The position numbers and the translations under genes are program-made. Shown one piece after another: positions 36,465 to 45,212 of a stretch of 64,000 nucleotides of DNA. The notes under the pieces are model-generated. The model saw only the letters and a program-made list of their open reading frames with translations, ran no database searches and had not been told where the DNA came from. Positions within the stretch are counted from its first letter, which is position 1. Each line of letters opens with the position of its first letter. The DNA is from Silanimonas sp. (lineage in GTDB: Bacteria; Pseudomonadota; Gammaproteobacteria; Xanthomonadales; Xanthomonadaceae): the NCBI RefSeq assembly GCF_027531545.1, contig NZ_JAPZSC010000018.1:1-64000 (forward strand), given 5' to 3'.

Positions 36465-37088
36465 TCAGCGTCGCTGAGAGGCGATGTACGCCAGCAACCG
36501 CTTCAGCCGCGGCGCCGGGTTGGCGAACTTGACCTTCTGCTCGTCGAAGGCCTCGGGATCGAAACGGCCGCGCCGCCCCTTTTGGCTGCTCGCCCACGCA
36601 TGGGACGAGGCGTGGTCCGGGTCCTCGGGGTCCGCCAGGGTTTCGAGCAGGCTGGCATAGCCATCGGAGCCACCGCAGTCATCGGGGGGCGCCGAACGCT
36701 CCCCGGCCGTGCAGCGCGGATACGCCTTGCCCGGAGCGGCCTGAAGGATCTCCTCGAGCACGATCAGGTGCGCCCAGCCGTCGCCGAAGTCGTATTCGTA
36801 CTCGAGTCGCGGGTTGGCATGGGTCAGGACATCGGCGACGCGATGCTCCCAGCCGGGCAACGGCGGGTTCTCGTCGAAGTCATCCAAGGGCATGCCGAGG
36901 CGCGGATGGCCGTCACGTTGGCCCACAGGGCGGAACTCGTGCAGGTGGGTGTCGTTCCAGGCGAATGCGCTCTGGATGGCCACATGCAGGTCCCAGAACG
37001 TGCAGTCGCCGGGCATCTGCAGGCGACGCCAGATCAGCGGTGCGACGTGCTGGAGTTCGATGCGGATCTGCAGGACGGGCTTCGCCAT
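36465..37088 (-). CDS. Plasmid pRiA4b ORF-3-like protein
   Basis: A 207-residue protein resembling the pRiA4b ORF-3 family. VLQIRIELQHVAPLIWRRLQMP at the start, FWDLHVAIQSAFAWNDTHLHEF, and YEYDFGDGWAHLIVLEEIL are family hallmarks, followed by CTAGERSAPPDDCGG. The function is unknown; the family is common on mobile elements and near defence genes. ATG 37088 is chosen because family members begin near this point; in-frame starts at 37106 or 37124 are alternatives. The longest frame would overlap the tRNA and is rejected. It converges with the AbiEii gene. Confidence 0.88.
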   Translation of the reverse strand: MAKPVLQIRIELQHVAPLIWRRLQMPGDCTFWDLHVAIQSAFAWNDTHLHEFRPVGQRDGHPRLGMPLDDFDENPPLPGWEHRVADVLTHANPRLEYEYDFGDGWAHLIVLEEILQAAPGKAYPRCTAGERSAPPDDCGGSDGYASLLETLADPEDPDHASSHAWASSQKGRRGRFDPEAFDEQKVKFANPAPRLKRLLAYIASQRR

Positions 37089-37168
37089 CGCCGCGCCTTT
37101 ACTCATTTCGCCGGCGGCGGCCATCAAGCGCTGTCCCAGATTCGTCCCAGATTTGTCCCAGAGGGAAA

Positions 37169-37245
37169 TGGCGCGCCTGGAGGGATTCGAACCCCCGACC
37201 AACGGCTTCGGAAGCCGCTACTCTATCCGGCTGAGCTACAGGCGC
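37169..37245 (-). tRNA. tRNA-Arg (anticodon CCG)
   Basis: A 77-nt tRNA with encoded CCA. The acceptor stem pairs GCGCCTG with CAGGCGC; D-arm GCTCAGCCGGATAGAGT; anticodon loop TTCCGAA with anticodon CCG (reads CGG); T-arm GGGGGTTCGAATCCCTC pairs fully. It is the only intact copy of three related sequences in this region and probably supplies the function lost by the split gene. Confidence 0.95.
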
Positions 37246-37282
37246 GTTTCTAAAGGACTTTTTCCGCTCCGGCCCCACTTTT

Positions 37283-37337
37283 TGAGTAGAGGCCGGTGTG
37301 ACACTCACCTCGCACCTGTTGACCCATGAGTAGAGGC
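37283..37337. repeat. Pair of 11-bp direct repeats next to the tRNA 5' fragment
   Basis: TGAGTAGAGGC occurs at 37283-37293 and 37327-37337, the second ending inside the tRNA fragment core. The 209-bp gap from 37246 to 37454 otherwise shows no gene. Confidence 0.5.
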
Positions 37338-37376
37338 TTCGGAAGCCACTACTCTATCCGGCTGAGCTACGGGCGC
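37335..37376 (-). pseudogene. tRNA-Arg(CCG) fragment: 5' half through the anticodon arm
   Basis: On the minus strand this begins GCGCCCG (acceptor), continues through the D-arm to GTGGCTTCCGAAGCC (anticodon arm), then changes to unrelated sequence. No variable loop, T-arm or 3' acceptor follows. The acceptor sequence complements the fragment at 34703-34735. Confidence 0.75.
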
Positions 37377-37454
37377 GTGGTGTGCAGCGACTGCCGGGCG
37401 ACCCACGGCAGGCGCGCAGTATAGCCGAGGCCAGCCCCGGCCGGCCGCCGGGCC

Positions 37455-38645
37455 TCAGGGCGCAGGGTTTCGAGCCGCGAGCAGGCGCTTCAGGAAGCCG
37501 TCGAGCGCCGGATCGCCGTCGATCCAGCGCGCCACCACCACGAGGTCGTGCTCGCGGTCGATCACCACCGCGTTCATGCCGTTGCCAACGAAGTACACGG
37601 TGCTTTCTGGCATCGACGGCAGGGCCTTGCGGCCGGTGTTGAGGAACCAGTTGGCGTGGCCGTAAGCGGGGTTCGCGGTGCCGGGCGTGCGCGAGCGCGC
37701 CATCCACGCCGGGTCGACGATCTGCCGGTCGCCCCAGCGGCCTTCGCGCAGGTAGAGCAGGCCGAAGCGCGCGAGGTCCCAGCTGTCGATGAAGAGCCCG
37801 CCGCCCCAGTGGCCGCCGCCGGAGACCGACTGCACGCGCCGGCCGTCGAGCGCGAGCCACGAATTGCGGTAGCCCTCCCAGCGCCAGCGCGAGGACGCGC
37901 CGATGGGGTCCATGATCCGCTCGCGGAACACCACCGGCAGCGGTTCGCGATGCACGTGCAGCGCCGCCAGCGCCAGCACGTTGATGCGCACGTCGTTGTA
38001 CTCGTACACCGCGCCGGGCGCGGCGCGCGGCGCATTCGGCCAGTCCTCGGGCGTGTAGCCGACCGGTCGATCGGCCCAATCCGGCTTGCCCCAGAGCGTG
38101 CCCTGCCAGTCGCTGGTCTGGCGCAGCAGATGCTCCCAGGTGATCGGCGCGTTCTTCGGGTCGGTGAACAGATCGACCCCTGGCGGCATCGAGGCAGCCA
38201 CCGGCGCGTCGGGGTCGATACGGCCGTCCTGCCAGGCGAGACCGACCACGGCGGAGAGCGCGCTCTTGGTGATGCTGTGCGACATGTCGACGCGATCGGG
38301 CTCGCCGAACGTCGCGAGCACGCGGCCGCGGTGGATCACCACGCCGCTCACCGGACCGCGCGGTGCCATCGGCCCGAGGATGCCGCCGAACCAGGGCTCG
38401 CGCTGGCCGAAGCTGCGCACCCAGGCGGCGGTCTGGTCGCGTGGCGCAGGGTTTTCCTGCGTCTGCACCCAGGCGACGGCCTCGGCGAGTTTCGCCGCAT
38501 CGAAGCCGCAGTCGCGTGGCGGGCATTCGGCCCAGGCGCCGCGCGGCGGCACGTAGGACGCATCGGCGGTCGTGTCACTGGCGTGGGCGATGGCGGGCCC
38601 ACACAGGGCGAGCGCCATCACGAGGAGACGGAACGGACGCGGCAT
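37455..38645 (-). CDS. Secreted serine hydrolase (beta-lactamase/NylB-like)
   Basis: A 396-residue protein with a signal peptide (LLVMALALCGPAIAHA) and the class C beta-lactamase-like fold. The catalytic S-x-x-K is in MSHSITKSALS, the Y-x-N element in VYEYNDVRIN, and VSGGGHWGGGLFI gives a third-motif-like glycine region. The layout resembles 6-aminohexanoate-oligomer hydrolases and related esterases/peptidases; substrate is not predictable. It probably acts in the periplasm. ATG 38645 gives the signal peptide; an in-frame extension upstream is rejected. No neighbour suggests a pathway. Confidence 0.9.
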   Translation of the reverse strand: MPRPFRLLVMALALCGPAIAHASDTTADASYVPPRGAWAECPPRDCGFDAAKLAEAVAWVQTQENPAPRDQTAAWVRSFGQREPWFGGILGPMAPRGPVSGVVIHRGRVLATFGEPDRVDMSHSITKSALSAVVGLAWQDGRIDPDAPVAASMPPGVDLFTDPKNAPITWEHLLRQTSDWQGTLWGKPDWADRPVGYTPEDWPNAPRAAPGAVYEYNDVRINVLALAALHVHREPLPVVFRERIMDPIGASSRWRWEGYRNSWLALDGRRVQSVSGGGHWGGGLFIDSWDLARFGLLYLREGRWGDRQIVDPAWMARSRTPGTANPAYGHANWFLNTGRKALPSMPESTVYFVGNGMNAVVIDREHDLVVVARWIDGDPALDGFLKRLLAARNPAP

Positions 38646-38676
38646 CAAGGGTCTCGGGGTCGGAACGCTGGAAGGT

Positions 38677-39846
38677 TCAGCGTGCCAGCAACACGTCCGG
38701 CGCGGCGCGCATCGCGAGAAAGCGTTCGGCGCGGCCGTCCCCATCGGCATCGAGCATCACGCTGTCGAACAGCGGCCCGCGGATCGTTGCCGGCCACAGG
38801 CTCGCCGGAGCGGGCGAGAAACGGCCCGACCCATCGTTGAGCAGGGCGCGCACCGGCGAGGGCTGCGGCGCGCCGAACACCACGTCGGCACTGAGCAGGT
38901 CGAGGTCGCCATCGCCATCGAGGTCGTGCAGGTCGCCATGGAAACCGCTCTGCGCATCGGGCGGCAGCTGCGTGGCGCTCTCATCGGTGAAGCCGCCGCG
39001 TCCGTCGTTCACCAGCAGGCGGTCCTGCGCGTCGGCCTGCGGGCGGCTGAAGCGCGTGTTGGCGGGGTAGACGTCGAGGTCGCCATCGCCGTCCACGTCA
39101 CCCAGCCCGACCTTGCGCGTTTCGTCGGCCAGTGCGGGCCACTGCGCCGCCGATGCGAGGGCGAAGCGGCCACGACCGTCGTTGAGCAGCAAGCGTGCGC
39201 CGTTCTCCTTGCCGAACACGAGGTCGGCGTCGCCGTCGCCGTCGACATCACCGGCGATCACGTCCTGCGAGATGCCCTCGAACGCCGGCAGGGCCTCGCG
39301 GTCATGCGCGAAGCGCGCCGCGCCGTCGTTGCGCAGCAGGCGGTCGCCGTCGGCATTGGCGGCGACGAGGTCGAGGTCGCCATCGGCATCGACGTCCACG
39401 GCGATGATCCCGTTGCCAACGGCGCCGACCGCGGCATCGAAGGGCGCGACGGCGAATCGACCGGTGCCGTCGTTGAGCCAGAGTTCGCTGGCGCGGTCGT
39501 CCTCGCTGACGATGGCGAGATCGAGGTCACCGTCGCCGTCGAGGTCGGCGAGCGCGGCCTCCTCGTGGTCGTGCGTGGTCTGCGGCACGCGCGTGGGATC
39601 GACGCTGAAGCGGCCGCGGCCGTCGTTCAACAGCACCTGCACCGGGGCCCACTCCATCGCCACCACCAGGTCGGTGTCGCCGTCGCCATCGACATCACCG
39701 GCCTTGGCGTCCATCGACAGGCCCGCGAGCAGGCCGGGCGGCAAGGCACCCTCGCGCGGCAGCCAGGGCGTCGCGGCGGCGTGGGCCGCGACTCCGGCGG
39801 CGAGGACAGCCAAGAGAGCGCGACGAACGGGGTGGGACAGTCGCAT
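38677..39846 (-). CDS. Secreted FG-GAP/VCBS repeat protein
   Basis: A 389-residue exported protein (signal ALLAVLAAGVAAHAAA) built of about seven FG-GAP/VCBS-type repeats. Each has a DxDGDGDxD calcium-binding loop (for example GDVDGDGDTDLVV, ADLDGDGDLDLAI, GDVDGDGDADLVF) followed by LLNDGxGRF. Such repeats form a beta-propeller stabilised by Ca2+ and are common in adhesins and extracellular scaffolding. There is no enzymatic domain. ATG 39846 follows GGAG; a TTG seven codons earlier is less likely. It begins 190 bp from the divergent metalloprotease gene. Confidence 0.9.
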   Translation of the reverse strand: MRLSHPVRRALLAVLAAGVAAHAAATPWLPREGALPPGLLAGLSMDAKAGDVDGDGDTDLVVAMEWAPVQVLLNDGRGRFSVDPTRVPQTTHDHEEAALADLDGDGDLDLAIVSEDDRASELWLNDGTGRFAVAPFDAAVGAVGNGIIAVDVDADGDLDLVAANADGDRLLRNDGAARFAHDREALPAFEGISQDVIAGDVDGDGDADLVFGKENGARLLLNDGRGRFALASAAQWPALADETRKVGLGDVDGDGDLDVYPANTRFSRPQADAQDRLLVNDGRGGFTDESATQLPPDAQSGFHGDLHDLDGDGDLDLLSADVVFGAPQPSPVRALLNDGSGRFSPAPASLWPATIRGPLFDSVMLDADGDGRAERFLAMRAAPDVLLAR

Positions 39847-40025
39847 GGGCAGGCTCCGGCAGGGCAACCCGCGAGTGTCGGCCCCGGACCGTGAGCACGG
39901 CGCACAGCCGCCGGGACGGACTGGCCGGGTCGGACTGTGATAGACGCCACGCTCCGCGCCACCGCCGCGTGGCGATTGGCGTGAAATGTCAAAGCGAGTG
40001 TTTCACTGGGCGCCTTTGCCCCACG

Positions 40026-40035
40026 CCCCCCCCCC
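40026..40035. repeat. C10 homopolymer at the 5' end of the metalloprotease gene
   Basis: Ten consecutive C residues lie 1 bp before the ATG at 40037. If translation began at ATG 39986 the tract would lie within the coding frame, which is currently open through it. Confidence 0.7.
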
Positions 40036-40036
40036 G

Positions 40037-43000
40037 ATGACGCTCGCTTCCCGCCCCTCCGCGGTGCTGTTCGCCACCTTCCTGCTCGCCGCCGTGGCGG
40101 CGCCCGCGCCCCTCCGGGCCGCGCCCGCCGTGGCGCATCCGCTCGCCGCGGAGGTCCGCGAGGGCCGCGACGCCCTCGATGCCGCGCTTGCCGCCAAGGA
40201 CGCCACCGCCGCCCGTACCGCCGCCGCCGAACGCCTTGCCGCGCTGCGCGCACTGCTCGAGGTCGCGCCCTCGCAGGTGCCGGCACTGCTGTGGGACGAG
40301 GCCCAAGCCGCCCGAGCCCACGAGGTCGTGGGCGACGCGGTCGAAACCCGCATGGCGGGCATCGAAGGCGAACTCTCCGTTTACCACTTCGATGATTTCG
40401 AGCGCGGCCGCAGCTGGGACGAGCACGTGCTCACGGTGGACGGCAAGCGCTACGACCTCTTCGGCATGGCGCCGCTGCGCGACCTGCCGAACAACCGCCG
40501 CGTGCGCATCGCCAACGCCGTGCGCATCGACGACGCCCTCCTCGCGCTCGACACCGTCGAGGTGCTGCCGCGCATCGAGGCCAAGGCACCGAACCGCTAC
40601 GCCAGCGCACGCATCGCCCTGCTGCTGGTGAACTTCAGCGACGACACGCGCACGCCGTGGACGCAGGCGCAGATGGAAACGGCGATGCAGACCAACACGC
40701 GCTGGTACGACGAGGTCAGCCACGGCAAGCAGACCACGACCTTCCAGGTGTTCGGCTGGTACACGATGCCGAGCCCCAAGGCCGGCTGCGACTACATCCG
40801 CATCGAGAACGAAGCCGTGGTCGCCGCGCGCGAGGCGGGCGTCGACCTGTCGGGCTACAACATCGTCGCCTTCGCTTTCCCGTCCAACGCCGACTGCGCC
40901 TGGGCTGGCCTCGGCGGCGGCGGCAACTTCTGGCTCAACGGCAACAACAGCCTGCGCGTGATCTCGCACGAGGTCGGCCACGTGCTCGGCATCGGCCACG
41001 CCAACTCGCTGCGCTGCACCGATGGCCAGTACACCGACACCGCCAGCTGCACGCGCAACGAATACGGCAGCCCCTTCGACGTGATGGGCGCGGCCAGCTC
41101 GGGCCACTTCCATCCAGGCGCGAAGACCTACCTCGACTACATCGAGGAACGCACCGGCACGCAGGGCCTGCAGACGGTGACGCGCAGCGGCGAGTACGAC
41201 GTGTTCCCCTACGCCACCGCCACCACGCAGGTGAAGGCGCTGGGCATCCCGCGCCTCGGCAGCGGCCGCATGTACGTGGAGTACCGCACGGCCTTCGGCT
41301 TCGACGCCTCGCTCGGCTCGCGCATCGGCCCCCGCGTGCAGCTGACCACCGGCACCAACACCCTGATCGACCTCACGCCGGCCACGACCACCTGGGACGA
41401 CGCCTCGCTGGCCGTCGGCGCGACCTACGACGAAGCCGGCACCGGCATCCGCGTGCAGCTGCTCTCCGCCGACGCGACCAAGGCGCGCGTGCGCATCGAC
41501 CTCGATCCCTGCGGCCGCACGCTGCCGCTGGTGCAGGTGACCGACCTCACGCCGAACGCGATGGCCGGGCAGACGAAGCGACTGCGCGTGGACGTGAGCA
41601 ATGCCGATGATCCCACGCAGTGCGGCGCGGCGACGCGCTTCCGCCTGCTGGCCGAACCGGTGGGCACCGGCGCCACCCTGCCGGCCACGTCGTGGTCGCC
41701 CGCCGCCGAGGTGTGGGCCCCGCCGGGCGGCAGCGGCAGCACCGAACTCGCGTTCGCACTGCCGGCCGATTTCACCGGCAGCCTGCAGTTCTACCTCGAC
41801 GTTGCGAACGCGGCGCGTCCGATGCTGAAGTCGCGGCCCTTGCAGACCTTCACGGTGCCAACGCTCGGCCTCGAGCGTGTGTCGGGCGACAACCAGAGCG
41901 GCAATGGGAACGTGGCCTTCGCGGAGCCGCTGCGCGTGCGCGCCCGCAATGCCGCCGGCACCGTGTTGGCCAACCAGACGATCACCTTCACCGCGGCCTC
42001 GGGCACGGTGTCGGCCACGCTCGGCAGCAGCGGTCGCTGCACCACCGATACGAACGGCGAATGCGGCATCACGGCGACGGCGCGCACCACGCCCGGCAAC
42101 TACGTCGTCCGTGCTGCGGCCACTGGAGCAACGGGTGAGATCACGTTCCGTCTGACCAACAACGGCACGCTGACGGCGGACACCACGCCCGACGCCTTCC
42201 AGCTGCCGGCCCGCAGCGGCGTCGGCTTCGGCGTGCCGGTGGTGTCGAGCAACGCGCGCATCAGTGGCATCAACACCGCCACGGCGGTGAGCGTGGAGAA
42301 CGGCGAGTACTCGCTGGGCTGCGACGGCAGCTTCACCGCCGCCGCGGGCACGCTGGTGAACGGCACGGCGATCTGCGTGCGCCACACCAGTGCGCGCACG
42401 GGCACGACCGCCACCACGACCACCCTGCGCGTCGGCACACTGGCCGTGCCCTTCACCTCGACGACGGCCTCGGGCGGCGCCACGACTGGCTCGGTCGACA
42501 CGATTCCCGACGCCTTCGCTTTCAGCGCGCAGACGGGCGTTCCGGTGTCGAGCACGGTGACCTCGGCGCCGGTGGCGATCAGCGGTCTCACCGGCGCGGC
42601 GCCGCTGAGCATCGTCGAGGGCACGCATTCCGTGGGTTGTACCGGCACGTACACCAACGCGGTGGCGAGCATCACCAACGGACAGACCGTGTGCCTGCGC
42701 CACACCAGCGCGGCGCGCGCGAGCGTGACCACCGCGACGACGCTGACCATCGGCGGCGTCAGTGCCGAGTTCAAGTCGACCACCGCGGCCAGCACGCGCC
42801 CGCAGACCGCCAACCAGTTCGACCTCTCCGGCGCGTGGTTCGAACCGGCCACCGCCGGCCAAGGCCTGATGGTCGAGATGTACACCAGCACCGCACGCGG
42901 CGGCGCGGCGCCGTATCTCTTCGCCGGCTGGTTCACCTACACGGATCGCATCGGCGGCGTGGCCGAGCACGACTGGTTCGCCCTCGAGGGCACGGGCACG

Positions 43001-43636
43001 GCCAATGGCCGCGTGTTCCCGCTCACCATCGGCCGGCCGAACGCCAACGTGTTCGACAAGGGCGCGGCCGCCGGTGCACCGGTGGTGCTCGGCACCGCGA
43101 CGCTGACCTTCAGCTCCTGCACGCAGGCGGTGCTCGACTACCAGTTCAACGCGGCGGGCGGCTCGCGCAGCGGGCAGGTCGTGCTGCAGCGCCTGCTGTC
43201 GAACGTGGCCTGCGACGAGGCGACGCCGGTGGCGAACGCGCCGCGCGGCTTCCTCAATTCGGGCGCGTGGTACGAGCCGGCGACGGCCGGCCAGGGCCTG
43301 CTGTTCGAACTGAACCCGACGGATCGCCAGCTGTTCGGCGCCTGGTACACGTTCGCGGCCAGCGCCCCGGCCGATTACCGCTGGTACACGCTGCAGCTGG
43401 GCAACGTCGACCCGGCGGCGACGCGTCTCGCGGCCGTGCCGGTGTTCGAGACCACGGGCGGGCGCTTCGACCGCAACGAGACCACGAGCATCCGCCAGGT
43501 CGGCGAAGCCACGATCGAGTTCACCGGCTGCACGACGGGCACCTTGAGCTACCGCTTCACCGTCGGCGAACTCGCCGGCCGCACCGGCGACATCCCGCTC
43601 AGCCGCGTCGGGCCCGCGCCCAGCGAGTGCCGCTGA
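40037..43636 (+). CDS. Large secreted metzincin-type zinc metalloprotease with repeat domains
   Basis: A 1199-residue exported protein (signal AVLFATFLLAAVAAPAPLRA). The catalytic domain contains HEVGHVLGIGH (311-321), an HExxHxxGxxH zinc site, with a Met-turn-like DVMGA near Met350, as in metzincins. It is followed by a Big_1-like domain (about 620-715) and two paralogous repeats of about 100 residues, each starting PDAFxFxAxxG/PDAFQL and containing a cysteine pair. At the C-terminus are two copies of SGAW(F/Y)EPATAGQGL. Such layouts suggest a secreted protease with binding modules. ATG 40037 is used; ATG 39986 would add 17 residues and include the C10 tract. Confidence 0.88.
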   Translation: MTLASRPSAVLFATFLLAAVAAPAPLRAAPAVAHPLAAEVREGRDALDAALAAKDATAARTAAAERLAALRALLEVAPSQVPALLWDEAQAARAHEVVGDAVETRMAGIEGELSVYHFDDFERGRSWDEHVLTVDGKRYDLFGMAPLRDLPNNRRVRIANAVRIDDALLALDTVEVLPRIEAKAPNRYASARIALLLVNFSDDTRTPWTQAQMETAMQTNTRWYDEVSHGKQTTTFQVFGWYTMPSPKAGCDYIRIENEAVVAAREAGVDLSGYNIVAFAFPSNADCAWAGLGGGGNFWLNGNNSLRVISHEVGHVLGIGHANSLRCTDGQYTDTASCTRNEYGSPFDVMGAASSGHFHPGAKTYLDYIEERTGTQGLQTVTRSGEYDVFPYATATTQVKALGIPRLGSGRMYVEYRTAFGFDASLGSRIGPRVQLTTGTNTLIDLTPATTTWDDASLAVGATYDEAGTGIRVQLLSADATKARVRIDLDPCGRTLPLVQVTDLTPNAMAGQTKRLRVDVSNADDPTQCGAATRFRLLAEPVGTGATLPATSWSPAAEVWAPPGGSGSTELAFALPADFTGSLQFYLDVANAARPMLKSRPLQTFTVPTLGLERVSGDNQSGNGNVAFAEPLRVRARNAAGTVLANQTITFTAASGTVSATLGSSGRCTTDTNGECGITATARTTPGNYVVRAAATGATGEITFRLTNNGTLTADTTPDAFQLPARSGVGFGVPVVSSNARISGINTATAVSVENGEYSLGCDGSFTAAAGTLVNGTAICVRHTSARTGTTATTTTLRVGTLAVPFTSTTASGGATTGSVDTIPDAFAFSAQTGVPVSSTVTSAPVAISGLTGAAPLSIVEGTHSVGCTGTYTNAVASITNGQTVCLRHTSAARASVTTATTLTIGGVSAEFKSTTAASTRPQTANQFDLSGAWFEPATAGQGLMVEMYTSTARGGAAPYLFAGWFTYTDRIGGVAEHDWFALEGTGTANGRVFPLTIGRPNANVFDKGAAAGAPVVLGTATLTFSSCTQAVLDYQFNAAGGSRSGQVVLQRLLSNVACDEATPVANAPRGFLNSGAWYEPATAGQGLLFELNPTDRQLFGAWYTFAASAPADYRWYTLQLGNVDPAATRLAAVPVFETTGGRFDRNETTSIRQVGEATIEFTGCTTGTLSYRFTVGELAGRTGDIPLSRVGPAPSECR

Positions 43637-43682
43637 CGGCCCTGCGAATGGAAGCGCGCGTCCTGCAACGGGCGCGCGCCCT

Positions 43683-45158
43683 TCAGTGCGGGTCGGCCAC
43701 CAGCACGCGCCAGCCCCAGGCCGGCAAGGTCATCGGCTCGCCCTCGCGCACCGTCACGCGTTCGCCGCCTTCCCAATCGGTGTAGTCGCCGGCCTGCGGG
43801 CCGTCGTGGAAGCGCACCGTCTGCGCTTCGGCGCTGAAGTTGAAGACGGCAAACACCTTGTCGCGGCCGTTCTGGCGCACGAACGAAAGCACCTTCCCCT
43901 GTCGGTCGCTCGGCACGTGCACCATCCGCGCGCCCCAGCGCCCGGCATGCAGTGCGGTGTTCGCCGTGCGCAGGTCGATCAGGCGTCGATAGAAATCCGC
44001 CATCGGATGCTCACGCCAGACGATCGGATCGCGCTCGAAGAACTCGAGGCGCTTGTCGTAGGCCGCTTCCTGCCCGTTGTAGATGAGCGGGATGCCCTCG
44101 CCGACGAAGCTCAGCACCATCGCCGCCGGCAACGCCGCGCCGAAGGCCTCGAACTCGGTGCCTTCCCAGCTGTTCTTGTCGTGGTTGCTGGTGAACGTCA
44201 TGCGCAGCGCGTGCGCCGGCCAGAAGTTTTCGTTCCACGAGTAGTAGACGTGCAGGGCGTTGGTGTCGGCCTTGCCCTGCGCGATGCGGTGCACGGCGTC
44301 GTACCAGCTCCAGGCATAGCTGGCGTCGAAGGCATGGGCGTGCAGGTCGCGCGATTCCCATTCGGCAAGGAGAAAGAGCCCGCCCTGCTCGGCGGAACGC
44401 ACGGCGTCGAGCTCGCGCCGCACCTGCTCCCAGAAATCCAGCGGCACGAAACCGGCGACGTCCATCCGGAAGCCGTCGATGCCGACGTCGACCACCCAGT
44501 GCCGCAGCGCGGCCTGCATGTAGGCGCGCAGGCCGGGCTGCGAATAGTCGAGCTCGATGATGTCGCTCCAGTCCCACCATGGCGTCGGTCGGAAATCCCC
44601 CTTCCAATCGCGCTTGTACCAATCGGGGTGCTCGGTGCGGAGCGGGTTGTCCCACGCGCTGTGGTTGGGCACCCAGTCGAGGATCACCTTCATGCCCTGC
44701 GCGTGCGCCGCCGCGACGAAGGCGCGCAGGTCGGCCTCGGTGCCGAACTCCGGGTTCACGCCGAAGTAGTCACGCACCGAATACGGACTGCCCAGTGTTC
44801 CCTTGCGATGCTCGACGCCGATGGGATGGATCGGCATCAGCCAGAGGATGTCGACGCCCAGCGCCTTCAGACGCGGCAGCTGCGCCTGCGCCGCCGCGAA
44901 GCTGCCCTCCGGCGTGAACTGGCGGGTGTTGATCTGGTAGATCACCGCGTCCTTCGCCCACTCGGGCGTGGACGGCCCCGGGGCAGGCGCCGGCGCATGG
45001 CGCGCGCCATCGATCGCCGCCGCGCTGGCGGCGCGGTGCGCCTCAGTGGGCGCGAAGGGCAGCGGCTCGGCGGCCATGGCGGGCATCGAGGCGAATGTGG
45101 CGATCAGCAGGGCAGCGGCCGTCGGCCACGTGGCGCGACCGGCAGTTGGGCGGGGCAT
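43683..45158 (-). CDS. Secreted alpha-amylase-family glycosidase (GH13)
   Basis: A 491-residue GH13 enzyme with a signal peptide (AAALLIATFASMPAMAA). The four GH13 regions are visible: DWVPNHS (region I), GFRMDVAGF with the nucleophile Asp (II), LLAEWES with the acid/base Glu (III) and FTSNHDKNS (IV). It likely hydrolyses alpha-1,4 glucans outside the cytoplasm. The TIM barrel starts after ILWLMPIHPIG and a short all-beta domain closes the protein. ATG 45158 follows GGAG; TTG 45164 is an alternative. The gene converges with the metalloprotease and lies 54 bp after the GGDEF-EAL gene. Confidence 0.94.
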   Translation of the reverse strand: MPRPTAGRATWPTAAALLIATFASMPAMAAEPLPFAPTEAHRAASAAAIDGARHAPAPAPGPSTPEWAKDAVIYQINTRQFTPEGSFAAAQAQLPRLKALGVDILWLMPIHPIGVEHRKGTLGSPYSVRDYFGVNPEFGTEADLRAFVAAAHAQGMKVILDWVPNHSAWDNPLRTEHPDWYKRDWKGDFRPTPWWDWSDIIELDYSQPGLRAYMQAALRHWVVDVGIDGFRMDVAGFVPLDFWEQVRRELDAVRSAEQGGLFLLAEWESRDLHAHAFDASYAWSWYDAVHRIAQGKADTNALHVYYSWNENFWPAHALRMTFTSNHDKNSWEGTEFEAFGAALPAAMVLSFVGEGIPLIYNGQEAAYDKRLEFFERDPIVWREHPMADFYRRLIDLRTANTALHAGRWGARMVHVPSDRQGKVLSFVRQNGRDKVFAVFNFSAEAQTVRFHDGPQAGDYTDWEGGERVTVREGEPMTLPAWGWRVLVADPH

Positions 45159-45212
45159 CGGCAAGCTCCATCGGCATGGAAGGCATGGGTGCGCGTGCGG
45201 GGTGCGCCGGTC

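Larger units (their letters stand above)
34703..37376. mobile_element. Small island between two halves of a tRNA-Arg gene
   Basis: The segment between the two tRNA-Arg fragments (about 34736-37334) carries an AbiE-type toxin-antitoxin pair, a pRiA4b-like protein and an intact tRNA-Arg(CCG). All three tRNA sequences share the 13-bp anticodon stem-loop core GGCTTCCGAAGCC. The arrangement fits integration in the anticodon region with the element supplying a replacement tRNA. No integrase is present, so the element is a remnant or was moved by another factor. Confidence 0.6.

Noticed and set aside
37335-37376. Functional tRNA at the right fragment
   Set aside because: It stops after the anticodon arm and has no T-arm or 3' acceptor.
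39989-42970. A 993-residue open frame antisense to the metalloprotease
   Set aside because: Arg/Ala/His-rich composition and no domains; the opposite strand has a complete secreted protease.
43646-43685. GC-rich hairpin between the metalloprotease and amylase genes
   Set aside because: The arms are imperfect and no T-run follows. In such GC-rich DNA it is not distinguishable from chance.
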